64,000 bases of DNA from an uncultured Caryophanales bacterium (GTDB lineage Bacteria; Bacillota_I; Bacilli_A; RFN20; CAG-288), in assembly GCA_949287425.1 (NCBI GenBank), contig CASEGJ010000005.1, positions 18,955 through 82,954 on the forward strand. The letters run 5' to 3'. Numbering within the stretch: position 1 is the stretch's first letter; each line of letters begins with the position of its first letter. The notes below the pieces were generated by a model. It was not told where the DNA came from. It saw only the letters and a program-made list of their open reading frames with translations, and searched no databases. The position numbers and the translations under genes are program-made. This document shows positions 26,565-36,168 of the stretch, in pieces.

Positions 26565-28688
26565 CTATTTTACTAATATCAAAGCGCTAAGAGGATGAAT
26601 TTTAGCAGAACTAACTGACTTTTTCAAATCGAAATCAACCTTGCAATCATCGTATAGAACTCTATTGCAGCCATCTAATCCAAGATGAGTAGTATGCAAA
26701 ATAGTTGGATTAATATATATTACAAGTTTAACTTCTTTATTTTTTGAATACTTAATTTTTAAACAACCATTTTCAATATTTTCAAACGAAACGGCATTTT
26801 CAATTTGAATTCTGTTATTTAAATTGAATAAATCGTAATATCTCTTTTTTATTTCAATGACATTTTTAACATTTTCAACTAAGAAATATCTTTCAACCAT
26901 CATTTCAAAATCAAAGCCGTTAATTTGATCGCCGGCATTATATGAATTTCTAATTCCCTTTTTTGTTTGACCAAATTCTTGTCCCATATGAATAAAACAA
27001 TTCCCACAAGCGAGAATAGAAATAGTATTAATCAAATTTTGAGTGGATAAAACTTCCATCAAATTAGAATTAATAGTAATTAACTTATCAAATAAACAGT
27101 TATCATCGTGACACTCAACATAATTAATCGATTGACTAGCTTCATCAAATAACGGTGGAAAAGCTATAGGTTCAACGCATCCGGCAAATACATGTTTAAA
27201 TCCTTCAATATAATTTATATCTCCACTTAAATAACCTTTGCAAAATAGATTGTCATTATAATTACTACCTCTAGTTATATCTCTAAATCTATCGTTAAAA
27301 AAGCCTATGTTTTTCAACTGACTAGCGTTTTTCATACTAGAACGCTCATTGGAAGGTAAAACTGATTGCATATCCCAACCTTCACCATAAACCATAGCTA
27401 ATTTGTCTTTTTTATGAATTAACTTTTCAACTTGCTGCATGCTAGTTAAATCGATTAAACCCATCAAGTCAAATCTAAATCCATCTATAGAATAGACATC
27501 CATAAAAAAGCAGATGTTATCTAAAACAAATTTTCTTATCATGAATTTTCTAGTTTCAAGTTCATTTCCGCATCCTGTCGCATTGGAAAGATGACCCTGA
27601 CTATCTTTTCTAAAACAATAATTCGGACATAAAATATTTAAAGAATTGTATCTAGCATCAAAGACGTGATTGAATACAACATCCATATTTACCCTAATTC
27701 CCTTTTTATGAAAACTGGAAACTAGATTTTTAAATTCAATCATACGAGTGTAACAATTTTCTGGATCTGAACTAAAAGAACCTTCTATCGCGAAGTAAAA
27801 CTTAGGATCATATCCCCAGTTATAAGATTCTCTAGGGAAAGAATCATTGACAGTTTGAAAATCAAAAACCGGCATTATTTGAACATGACTAACACCTAAA
27901 TTAGCAATATAATCTATACCTATCGGCTTACCTTTATATTTAAGATTAGATTTAGATAGCAAGTTAAAAGTTCCAGCTTCGGAAGAATAATATAAACTAG
28001 TCATATCTCTAACACTAAGTTCATATATGTAATTTCCTTCTAACTTACTAGGTAAATTTTCTTTATATGTCTCAAGATTTTTTATTTTATTGATATCGAC
28101 AATATACCCGTGTCGAGAATTAGTATCAACTGAATAAGCATATGGGTCAACAACTTGAAAAAATTGACCATTGATCTTAACTAAATAAACATATTTAAGA
28201 CCTTCTAAATCACCTTCAACGATCGTTTGGAAAACACCGTTAATTTGTCTATCCATTTTAATGACTTTGGTAGTCTTATTTAAGTCGGTGTAATAAATTT
28301 TCACATACATTTGACTAGCTAAAGGCGAAAAGACTTTAAATTCTGTCTTTTCTTTAGAATAGATAGAACCTAGTTGACCACGATATCTATATCTTTTTTC
28401 AAAAGAATCTAAACCGGCAAAATATGTAATATCCAAATTATATATTCTATTTAACTTGTCATAGATTGTATATTCTTTACCTATTTTAATTTCTTTTGAA
28501 AACTTATAAGAGCAAATACATGATTTACCATCGTGAGAAACTAGCATATTATCCAGTTGAAGGTTTTCTAAAAATTTACCATTTTCATATAATTTAACAA
28601 TCAATAAATCTTCTTTATTGAAATAATCATAATACATTTCAATTCTATGTAAATCGATAACTTTAGCAGATCCACTGATATTTTCCAT
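26565..28688 (-). CDS. pulA: Type I pullulanase (GH13_14)
   Basis: Hydrolyses alpha-1,6 branch points of glycogen-like glucans. 707 residues: an N-terminal beta domain and carbohydrate-binding-like part, then the GH13 barrel. The barrel contains the type I pullulanase hallmark YNWGYDP, the conserved regions DVVFNHVF, GFRFDLMG (nucleophile Asp), YGEGWD (acid/base Glu) and YVECHDD. There is no signal peptide, so it acts inside the cell, presumably on the glycogen made by the glg operon some 8 kb away. Confidence 0.93.
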   Translation of the reverse strand: MENISGSAKVIDLHRIEMYYDYFNKEDLLIVKLYENGKFLENLQLDNMLVSHDGKSCICSYKFSKEIKIGKEYTIYDKLNRIYNLDITYFAGLDSFEKRYRYRGQLGSIYSKEKTEFKVFSPLASQMYVKIYYTDLNKTTKVIKMDRQINGVFQTIVEGDLEGLKYVYLVKINGQFFQVVDPYAYSVDTNSRHGYIVDINKIKNLETYKENLPSKLEGNYIYELSVRDMTSLYYSSEAGTFNLLSKSNLKYKGKPIGIDYIANLGVSHVQIMPVFDFQTVNDSFPRESYNWGYDPKFYFAIEGSFSSDPENCYTRMIEFKNLVSSFHKKGIRVNMDVVFNHVFDARYNSLNILCPNYCFRKDSQGHLSNATGCGNELETRKFMIRKFVLDNICFFMDVYSIDGFRFDLMGLIDLTSMQQVEKLIHKKDKLAMVYGEGWDMQSVLPSNERSSMKNASQLKNIGFFNDRFRDITRGSNYNDNLFCKGYLSGDINYIEGFKHVFAGCVEPIAFPPLFDEASQSINYVECHDDNCLFDKLITINSNLMEVLSTQNLINTISILACGNCFIHMGQEFGQTKKGIRNSYNAGDQINGFDFEMMVERYFLVENVKNVIEIKKRYYDLFNLNNRIQIENAVSFENIENGCLKIKYSKNKEVKLVIYINPTILHTTHLGLDGCNRVLYDDCKVDFDLKKSVSSAKIHPLSALILVK

Positions 28689-28700
28689 ATAACTAGCTCC

Positions 28701-29021
28701 CTATTTTAATAAAACGACACTTACAAGATAACCATCGTGAGAAATAGAAACTTCCCCAACTTCCTTTTCTAAATAATATAAATGAGGTTTACCATTTTCA
28801 TCAGATAGTATTTCAATATCCTTATAAGGAATATTCTTTTGATTTTTAGCCTTTATAAAAGCCTCTTTAGAAGCAAATCTACCACCGACATATTCAATCT
28901 TTTGCTTGATATTATCGAGTTTTTGATATTGTAGATATTCTCTTTTAGAAAGCAATCTATCAGCCAAGCTAGAATAAGACTCTTTTATTCTATCCAAATT
29001 AATTATATCGACACCTAACAT
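28701..29021 (-). CDS. acpS: Holo-[acyl-carrier-protein] synthase
   Basis: Transfers phosphopantetheine from CoA to acyl carrier protein and releases 3',5'-ADP (pAp). 106 residues, slightly short for AcpS. The Mg/CoA-binding residues are in MLGVDIINLDRI and in GRFASKEAFIKA. The C-terminal SISHDGYLVSVVLL is the typical final strand. It lies 6 bases after the M16 gene and 12 before pulA. In an organism without visible sulfate assimilation, it is the likely main source of pAp. Confidence 0.92.
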   Translation of the reverse strand: MLGVDIINLDRIKESYSSLADRLLSKREYLQYQKLDNIKQKIEYVGGRFASKEAFIKAKNQKNIPYKDIEILSDENGKPHLYYLEKEVGEVSISHDGYLVSVVLLK

Positions 29022-29027
29022 AATAAT

Positions 29028-30242
29028 CTAACTTAAATATAAAGATTTTTCACAACTAGATAACTGCAAGATAAAATCCTTAAACATTTTATAATCTAAA
29101 TTAAAAATTAACGAGTATAATTTATTGACATTAAGGTTATATCTTAAAGCCTTTAAAGCGAATCTAAATGTCATATGCAAAGAAATATGATATGAAGATA
29201 ATTGCCTATTTAAATATTGTTTAATATTGACAAATTCCTTTTTAGTAATTTTGATTTTATCTATTTCAAGACGCAACAAATCTAAATTTATATCCTTGTT
29301 ATTTAATATAAACATCTCTTCATAAAATATATTATTACTAGTTTCAATCACTTTTGAATGAATCGCATCTTCGATTTTATTTTTTAACGATTTAAAATCA
29401 GTTAATCTATTCGATAAAGGCAAATATAAATAATTTAGATATTCATATATAGCATATAAACTATCTCCATATTTATATAGCAATTCCTTTTTATCAGGAA
29501 ATTTTACCCCTACTAATAAATATTTAATATCTTTAGGTACATTTAACTGATTTAAACCTTCCTTTTTAGTTGAAAAATTCGCTTTAGTTATTAAACTAGG
29601 ATATTCATGTAAAGAATAACTGTTAAAAACTTCCATAAGTTGATTTGAATCTAGTTTAGAAACAACGATTATCTCCTTATTGGTCTTTATAAAATACTTT
29701 TCAATAAATGAGACTAACTCTTTAGGAGTGATAAAATCTATATTTTCTAAATCTAAATAATTTAAACAAGGCAAATCATCTTCAATAAACAATCTGTTGT
29801 AATTAAATAAAGTGTAATTATCACTTATAGCAATTGTGGCTTTAAGTTTAGCTAACTTTTTAATCTTTTCAAAATCTATCTTGTCAAAAGAAAACTCACT
29901 TACCATTCTAATGAATTTATCAAGGCCAATCTGAACATCGTCATTAGAACTAGAAAAAGTAAAAAAGATATTATCTGTTTCAATATTATATGTTACTTTG
30001 TTTTTATATTCATCTTCATTGACAAAATAAATCAAAGCCTCAGCAGCTAAATATAGCAACAACTGATAATATTTAGAATTAGGAAAATCCACAAATTTAT
30101 TAGAAAGACCAAAAGGTAAGCTCAAGCTCATCTTTCCCTCTTTATATTTATTAGAAGAAATTACTTGAACATGAAAGCAACCTTGATAAAAGCTATCGAT
30201 AGGAACTAATGTCTTAGCTTGATAACTATCTCTCTCTTTCAT
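29028..30242 (-). CDS. M16 (insulinase-like) family protein without zinc site, second of a pair
   Basis: 404 residues with the two-lobed M16 layout by eye (N-lobe about 1-200, C-lobe 200-404). It has no HxxEH zinc motif. M16 pairs of this type (YmfF/YmfH in Bacillus) follow spoIIIE/ftsK, and the same neighbourhood is seen here. NCBI names for the family mention EF-P 5-aminopentanol modification, but direct function is uncertain. The assignment to YmfF or YmfH is unclear at this divergence. Confidence 0.65.
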   Translation of the reverse strand: MKERDSYQAKTLVPIDSFYQGCFHVQVISSNKYKEGKMSLSLPFGLSNKFVDFPNSKYYQLLLYLAAEALIYFVNEDEYKNKVTYNIETDNIFFTFSSSNDDVQIGLDKFIRMVSEFSFDKIDFEKIKKLAKLKATIAISDNYTLFNYNRLFIEDDLPCLNYLDLENIDFITPKELVSFIEKYFIKTNKEIIVVSKLDSNQLMEVFNSYSLHEYPSLITKANFSTKKEGLNQLNVPKDIKYLLVGVKFPDKKELLYKYGDSLYAIYEYLNYLYLPLSNRLTDFKSLKNKIEDAIHSKVIETSNNIFYEEMFILNNKDINLDLLRLEIDKIKITKKEFVNIKQYLNRQLSSYHISLHMTFRFALKALRYNLNVNKLYSLIFNLDYKMFKDFILQLSSCEKSLYLS

Positions 30243-30249
30243 AATTTTT

Positions 30250-31488
30250 TTACTTTTTAGAAATTAAATATGTCCTTGGAAATTTAATAAAGTCAGAATA
30301 GAAAGCCATAAACTTCTTATAAGAAGATTTGCATGCTAATTCAACAACAAGCATATCGGCTTTTCCATTAGCAAACGAAGATAACATACGTGAATATAAC
30401 AAATCTATATCGGCTTTATATAAATTAGTAAATTTCTTTAAAAGAGCCTTTTTAGCTTTGTAAAAATCCCACTTAGAAATAGGTGTAGGATTTGATAAAA
30501 ACTTTTCAATTTGTTCTTGTAAAACCTCAGGAGTACCAGTTTGGAAGATTTGATAAAAATAAGCATCTTCTAAACCTTCATGTAAACCAGATTCTTTCAA
30601 AGCAAACAAAGCAGGACAATTAGTTTTTACTAAATTAGTAACTTCAGAAAAAATCAAATGCTGAATTAAGAAATAATAGTAGAAATTTTCTCCATTGTAT
30701 TTTTCAAATAAAGATTTTCTTGAAGGGAACTTAACACCTAAAACTAAACTATCAGTTAAATTAGTATAGCCTAAATAGGAAGGAACTGATTGATAGTTTT
30801 CTTTAGATGGTTTATATATTGGTTCTTCATATTCTCCTCTATTGGGAAATTTATGAGTTTCAATTAAATTTGCAATATCGGTAGGAGAAATATTTCCAAC
30901 GACAAACATAGTCATAAATTGAGGGTTAAAGAAAGTATTAAAAACCTTTTTAGCAGCAGGAAGATGAACTAATTTAATACTTTCTTTATTACCTAAAGGA
31001 GACTCTTTCATTGGAGAAGAATAATAAAGATAACTTCTTAGTTGTTCATCTACGTTTTTATTCTTCTCTTCAATTTTAGAAATAACTTCTTTTTTCAACT
31101 CTTCAAATTGATCATTGGTAATTTCAAACTTATCTAACAAACTTAGTAAAGCTTGCATATATTTACCAGCTTGAGAAATTTCACAAGTAACCTCAAACGA
31201 AGTGTAAGATTCGTAAACCTTGCTTTCAAACTTACATTCCCCATCAAATAAGCAATCAGCAGAACTCGGGTGATATTTACATAAACCGGAAACAAGCATG
31301 GTCAATGTTCCTGGATAAATCTTTTGCTTATTGATAAAAAAATCCTTGCTAGTTCCACCTTTAGAAACATATATACCAAATTTTACTTGCTTAGCTTGAA
31401 CAACAGGAACCACTAATAATTTCATTCCTGTTTTAAACTTTTGTTGAAATAAAATTTTATCTATTTTAGTAAATTTTAATTTTTCCAT
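30250..31488 (-). CDS. M16 (insulinase-like) family protein, zinc motif lost, first of a pair
   Basis: 412 residues. The region that in YmfH-like proteins reads GIAHFLEH is PGTLTMLVSGLC here, so both histidines and the glutamate are replaced. The surrounding fold markers persist: KGGTSKDFF before it, and SYTSFEVTCE where relatives have the NAFTS-T-Y strand. GNISPTDIANLIE lies in the middle and a C-lobe follows. It is predicted inactive as a peptidase. It starts 21 bases after ftsK in a conserved Firmicutes order. Confidence 0.75.
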   Translation of the reverse strand: MEKLKFTKIDKILFQQKFKTGMKLLVVPVVQAKQVKFGIYVSKGGTSKDFFINKQKIYPGTLTMLVSGLCKYHPSSADCLFDGECKFESKVYESYTSFEVTCEISQAGKYMQALLSLLDKFEITNDQFEELKKEVISKIEEKNKNVDEQLRSYLYYSSPMKESPLGNKESIKLVHLPAAKKVFNTFFNPQFMTMFVVGNISPTDIANLIETHKFPNRGEYEEPIYKPSKENYQSVPSYLGYTNLTDSLVLGVKFPSRKSLFEKYNGENFYYYFLIQHLIFSEVTNLVKTNCPALFALKESGLHEGLEDAYFYQIFQTGTPEVLQEQIEKFLSNPTPISKWDFYKAKKALLKKFTNLYKADIDLLYSRMLSSFANGKADMLVVELACKSSYKKFMAFYSDFIKFPRTYLISKK

Positions 31489-31509
31489 ATTTATAATCCT
31501 TTCTAAAAA

Positions 31510-34278
31510 TTAATTTTCACTTTCATCTGTCGAATTTTCTGCTATAACTTCTTTTCGACCATTAGGTAAACTCTTAACTATACCTTCTTCTTCTAAAGCA
31601 TCAATTAAACTAGCAGCGCGAGAATAACCAATACTTAATTTTCTCTGCAAAAAAGAAGTAGAAGCAATGTGGTTTTCAATAACTATACTTTTAGCAGTCT
31701 CATATAATTCATCTTTAAAACCAGCTGCTTGACCAAAGGAAGTACCTAACTTACCAACTATATGTTCACCTTCATTAAAATTAATAAATTCTTTATTATA
31801 TTGAGGCTGACATTGTTGTTTTAAATATTTACTTACCATTGAAATTTCATTTCCTGAAACAAAAGGAGACTGCAATCTAACAATGGCTTTTAAAGAAGGA
31901 ATTCTAGCTAACATATCGCCATGGCCCAATAAGGTTTCAGCACCAACTTCATCTAAAATGGTTCTTGAATCAACTCCAGAAGGTAAAGCTAAAGCTACTC
32001 TTGCTGGAATATTGGCTTTAATAGTACCAGTGATACATTTAACAGTTGGCCTTTGAGTAGCGATAATTAAATAAATACCAGCTGCTCTAGCTTTTTGAGC
32101 AATCCTTTGCGTGTTAGAATCGACATTTTTAGGATCTTGCATCATCATATCGGCAAACTCATCAATTATGCAAACAATGTTAGGTAAGATTTCCATATCT
32201 GGATTATCTTTCCTAAGTTCGTTATATTCTTGCAACTTTGAACATTCAAATCTAGAAAGTAAAGAATATCTTCTATCCATTTCATCACAGAGCTTTTTTA
32301 ACATTGAAACAGCCTGAGTAATATTGGTAATAATAGGACAATATAAATGTGGGATATCTTTATATTTAGAAAATTCAACTGTCTTTGGATCAACTAAAAT
32401 TAACTTTAATTGATCTGGATAATTTCTCATAATTAAACTCATGATAATAGAATGAACAAAGACAGATTTACCTGAACCAGTAGTTCCAGCAATTAATAAA
32501 TGAGGCATATCATCCAAAGAAGTAGTAATAACTTCATTAGAAATAGTTTTACCAAGTGGAATAGTTAATCTGTCATTTTTCTTTAAAACTTCACCATAAC
32601 ACTCTTTGAAAGATACAGTCATCCCTTTAGCGTTACCAATTTCAATTCCAGAAGTATTAGAGCCTTGAACAACACCTTCAATTCTTACAGACATATCTCC
32701 GCATAAATCAACCTGAAGTTCATTTAAAACATCTTCTTTGGTTATTTCAGAAACTTTTACCCCTTCATCACGTTCGATATTAAATCTAGTAACAGAAGGC
32801 CCAATAGTAAAATCCTTAACATGCGCACCGATATGCAATTTATCAAAAACGCCATTGATAACTCCTATTTTAGCTTCAGCTGCCTGTTGATTAACTTCTA
32901 GTTTAGAAAAATCATCATTTTGTTGAAGTAAATTAATAGAAGGTAAAACATAATGTTTCATACTCATTGGTTTTTGTAAAGAAGTCGGCGATTTAAACTC
33001 TTCCTTATTTATATTAGTAGTTTCAACATCAATTTTATTTTCAACTTTTTTGTCCATACTACTAGTTAAAGTATCATTGTAATTAACTTCACTTACACTA
33101 GGTTGAGACTTGTAAGAAATTGTTTCAGAATTATTTTCTTTAAGTGGACTAGAAAATTGAATTTCATCTTCTAAAGAATTATCAGTTTCATCTTCTGAAA
33201 TAACATTTCCATTAGAAGAAACAAAATCAATCTCATTAGCAGTATCATCTTGATTTAAAGTAGAACTATCTATATTTTCATTCCTATTTAAACTAGCATC
33301 ATCTAATTTGGAATCTACTAAATTAGCTGAAGATACATTTTCTAAAGTATCAGTCTTAAAAAGATTATTATCTTCAGATTTAACAACTTCTTTATTTTTG
33401 TTATAAAAAATATTTAACCCTGTTTCATCTAAATTTGCTTTGCTATTTTTTTCATATTGAGAGTAAGCTTTAGCCATAGGTGAAATATCATTAATATAAG
33501 TAGTATCTTCTAAATCCTCTTTTTCAGGCTTAGGATCAAAAATCGTAGTCTTAGTGTTCAGTGTCAAATTATCATTTCGATTACCAAAGTCAATTTCTTG
33601 AGTTTGGACATCATTTTCACTTTCTTCAATTTTCTTTTGAATCTTTTCCTCAGTTTCAATTTTTTCTTGGCTCATCTTAGCTTTCTTTTTTAGCATATAG
33701 TCTCTAATAAAAACATACAAAGCTAAAATTGGTGCCCTTAAAATTAAAATTGCACCTATCAATAAAAAAATTACTTCAAAGCAAATAGTACCAGCATAGC
33801 CTAATCCAGTCATAAATAAACTAGCAAACATATAACCTAAAAAGCCACCATACAAGCTTGAAATAACCAATTGATTAGATAATTGTATAGAATTTACTAA
33901 CTTAGATTGAAATTCGCTATTATATAAATAAGAAAAATTTCCTATTGATAAATCTTCAACATTCATACTGCTTGCTAAACAGCTAAATAAAATTATAAAA
34001 ATAATTCCTAAACCAGAAAAAGAAAATTTGAGCTTAGGAAACTTCATAAAAGCCATTAAATATAATCCATATAGACCAATTAAAGGAAGAATAACATAAC
34101 TAAACATTCCAAAAACATAGCTAAATGCATATAAAATTAGGCTTGATAATCCATATGAATTAAAAAACGCAATAATTACAATTAACAGTAAAATTGTCCC
34201 CAATAAAAATATTGGAACCTTTTTTGAAAAAAAACCAAACTTGAAATTATTTTTGTCATTTATATCTAAATTATTCAT
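31510..34278 (-). CDS. ftsK: DNA translocase FtsK/SpoIIIE
   Basis: Hexameric motor that pumps chromosome DNA through the division septum. About 922 residues: four or so N-terminal membrane helices within the first 190, then a Lys/Glu- and Asp/Ser/Asn-rich linker of about 270 residues. The motor follows with Walker A GTTGSGKSV, Walker B IVCIIDEFADMM and the RIAQKARAAGIYLIIATQRP element. A C-terminal winged-helix gamma domain (TSFLQRKLSIGYSRAASLIDALE) reads KOPS-type sites. I start at ATG 34278 because AAGGTGAT lies just before it; the GTG at 34287 is part of that ribosome site. A TATAAT lies at 34313-34308. Confidence 0.95.
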   Translation of the reverse strand: MNNLDINDKNNFKFGFFSKKVPIFLLGTILLLIVIIAFFNSYGLSSLILYAFSYVFGMFSYVILPLIGLYGLYLMAFMKFPKLKFSFSGLGIIFIILFSCLASSMNVEDLSIGNFSYLYNSEFQSKLVNSIQLSNQLVISSLYGGFLGYMFASLFMTGLGYAGTICFEVIFLLIGAILILRAPILALYVFIRDYMLKKKAKMSQEKIETEEKIQKKIEESENDVQTQEIDFGNRNDNLTLNTKTTIFDPKPEKEDLEDTTYINDISPMAKAYSQYEKNSKANLDETGLNIFYNKNKEVVKSEDNNLFKTDTLENVSSANLVDSKLDDASLNRNENIDSSTLNQDDTANEIDFVSSNGNVISEDETDNSLEDEIQFSSPLKENNSETISYKSQPSVSEVNYNDTLTSSMDKKVENKIDVETTNINKEEFKSPTSLQKPMSMKHYVLPSINLLQQNDDFSKLEVNQQAAEAKIGVINGVFDKLHIGAHVKDFTIGPSVTRFNIERDEGVKVSEITKEDVLNELQVDLCGDMSVRIEGVVQGSNTSGIEIGNAKGMTVSFKECYGEVLKKNDRLTIPLGKTISNEVITTSLDDMPHLLIAGTTGSGKSVFVHSIIMSLIMRNYPDQLKLILVDPKTVEFSKYKDIPHLYCPIITNITQAVSMLKKLCDEMDRRYSLLSRFECSKLQEYNELRKDNPDMEILPNIVCIIDEFADMMMQDPKNVDSNTQRIAQKARAAGIYLIIATQRPTVKCITGTIKANIPARVALALPSGVDSRTILDEVGAETLLGHGDMLARIPSLKAIVRLQSPFVSGNEISMVSKYLKQQCQPQYNKEFINFNEGEHIVGKLGTSFGQAAGFKDELYETAKSIVIENHIASTSFLQRKLSIGYSRAASLIDALEEEGIVKSLPNGRKEVIAENSTDESEN

Positions 34279-34400
34279 CGATATCACCTTGATTAATTAG
34301 CAAATTAATTATACTAAAAAAATGAGGTTTTGTTTACTATTTTACGTATATTTATATAAAAAGTGACAAATTTAATTTAGATTCTATCTTTTATAATTAT

Positions 34401-35339
34401 CTATTTAGTTTTTAAAAAACTTCTTCCCTCTAAAAATGGAATACGTTGAGAAAATTCTCCTACTTCAATTGATTTTAAAGCGTTGTTTAAAATAAACATT
34501 TTCGAATCAATATCATCTAACATATGTATTAAATAAGCTTCAGGAGTTTTAGGTAAAATCGAAGAACCATATTCAGGCTCACCATGATGAGATAAAATGA
34601 TATGAACAACAATAGCTAATTTATCTTCTGATATTTGAATTCTTTTTCCAACTTCTTCAACAATATTAGCCCCGATATTAATATGTCCTTCTAAATTGCC
34701 TTGCAAAGTATAACTAGAAGCAATAACCCCATTCATCTCAACAGTTTTACCGATATCGTGAAGTAGACTTCCAACAATTAAGTAATCTAGATTTAACTGT
34801 GGATATTGTTTAGCAAAAAATACAGATGCTTCAGCTATACATATAGAATGATATACAATACCAGATTTATAAGCGTGATGAACACTTATTGCAGCTGGAT
34901 AGTTCATATATTTTTCCTTATTTTCATTTATAACTTGAATAACTAGCTTTTTTAATTCTTCGTCTTTAACTAAACTAATTAATTCGTATAATTTACTTTC
35001 AAGTTGCTTACTTGAGAGTGGACAACCAATTAAAAAATCATCCATATCAATTTCACTTACTTCCATTTTAGAGACGCTTTCAACCTTTAACTGATTGCTA
35101 CCTTTATATTTAAATATATTTCCACTTACTAAAATTACATTATTTGGCTGAATTATATCTAAATCATCATCTTTAATTTCCCATTTTTTAGCAACTATAC
35201 TACTAGAGATATCTTGAAAATTGATAGTTAAATAATTTGAGCCAGTCGAAGTTACTCCCTTTTCAACTGATTTAACTAATAAAGGTCCAGAAAATTTCCC
35301 CCCTTCATCAAGGTAGTCTTTTAAATATTTATCTAACAT
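34401..35339 (-). CDS. yhaM: 3'-5' exoribonuclease YhaM family (OB + HD domain)
   Basis: 312 residues. An N-terminal OB fold (SGPLLVKSVEKGV, then LTINFQDISSSIVAKKW) is followed by an HD phosphohydrolase domain with HHAYKSGIVYHSICIAE, SLLHDIGK and ILSHHGEPEYGS. This arrangement is that of YhaM, a Gram-positive 3'-5' exonuclease on RNA and single-stranded DNA. I place the start at ATG 35339, 9 bases after AGGAGG; the GTG at 35345 is too close to that site. It overlaps recX by 11 bases. Confidence 0.9.
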   Translation of the reverse strand: MLDKYLKDYLDEGGKFSGPLLVKSVEKGVTSTGSNYLTINFQDISSSIVAKKWEIKDDDLDIIQPNNVILVSGNIFKYKGSNQLKVESVSKMEVSEIDMDDFLIGCPLSSKQLESKLYELISLVKDEELKKLVIQVINENKEKYMNYPAAISVHHAYKSGIVYHSICIAEASVFFAKQYPQLNLDYLIVGSLLHDIGKTVEMNGVIASSYTLQGNLEGHINIGANIVEEVGKRIQISEDKLAIVVHIILSHHGEPEYGSSILPKTPEAYLIHMLDDIDSKMFILNNALKSIEVGEFSQRIPFLEGRSFLKTK

Positions 35340-36168
35340 CTTCACTTACCTCCTTATATGTCTTTTTAATTTTATCATAGGAATATCCTTTTTTTATAAA
35401 ACGCGCACAGATTTTATTAAACATTTCTTTTGAAGATAAATTCTTATTCACAGCAATAAAAGTTAGTATCATCTGTTTTAAATTATCTTCTTCTTTTTTA
35501 ATAAATTCATTTTTAACATAGTCATTTTCATCCATATATTTTTCAAAACTAGTTACTGAAACTTCAAAGCTATAGCCTAGTTCAGCCAATTTTGAAATAA
35601 CGCTATTTTTCAATTGAGCGTAATCTTTATTTTTATATTTCTCAACAAGTTTAGAAACAACATCTATTAAATTTGATTTATATTCTTGTTTACTATCTAA
35701 AACTTGTTTAATTTCTTTTTTAGAATATCCCAAATTGATTAATTTATATTCAATTAACGATGTTGAATATCCTTTTTCTAAATAAGTTTCAACATAATTA
35801 TCTAAATAATTTTTAGGATCATATATACCTTTTTCAATCAAAAAATCTATCATTTGTTCAATACTAGATTCTTTTAAACCTTTTTTTATGAGTTTTTCAA
35901 ACAGTACCTTTTTAGGATAGTATTTAGAAGTTACTAACTTAAAAAGATAATTAAAACCTTTAGAATCTTTTTCAAGTTCTAATAATCTTTCAAATTCAAA
36001 TTGGCTAAGCTCTTTTCCTTTATATATATAAAAATCCAAATTTGCATATAACAAATTAGACAATGTAATTTCTTTTGTATTAGAAAACGATATCTTAACA
36101 TTTTCATTTGAAGAAGAAATTTCTTCAACTATATTACCAATAACGTTGCAAGGCTCTTTTATAAACAT
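35329..36168 (-). CDS. recX: RecX regulatory protein
   Basis: 279 residues, helical, built of three-helix repeats typical of RecX. Examples are FEFERLLELE, then YLFKLVTSKYYPKKVLFEKLIKKGL and IEYKLINLGYSKKEIKQVL. RecX binds the RecA filament and inhibits or modulates it. Bacillus-type RecX proteins have this length. The gene starts 35 bases inside the upstream glycosyltransferase gene in another frame, with its own AGAGG site. Confidence 0.88.
   Translation of the reverse strand: MFIKEPCNVIGNIVEEISSSNENVKISFSNTKEITLSNLLYANLDFYIYKGKELSQFEFERLLELEKDSKGFNYLFKLVTSKYYPKKVLFEKLIKKGLKESSIEQMIDFLIEKGIYDPKNYLDNYVETYLEKGYSTSLIEYKLINLGYSKKEIKQVLDSKQEYKSNLIDVVSKLVEKYKNKDYAQLKNSVISKLAELGYSFEVSVTSFEKYMDENDYVKNEFIKKEEDNLKQMILTFIAVNKNLSSKEMFNKICARFIKKGYSYDKIKKTYKEVSEDVR

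Noticed and set aside
15136..28688. CcpA-type cre operators at glycogen or pullulanase genes
   Set aside because: No convincing cre-like palindrome was found upstream of these genes by eye; most have no separate promoter region at all.
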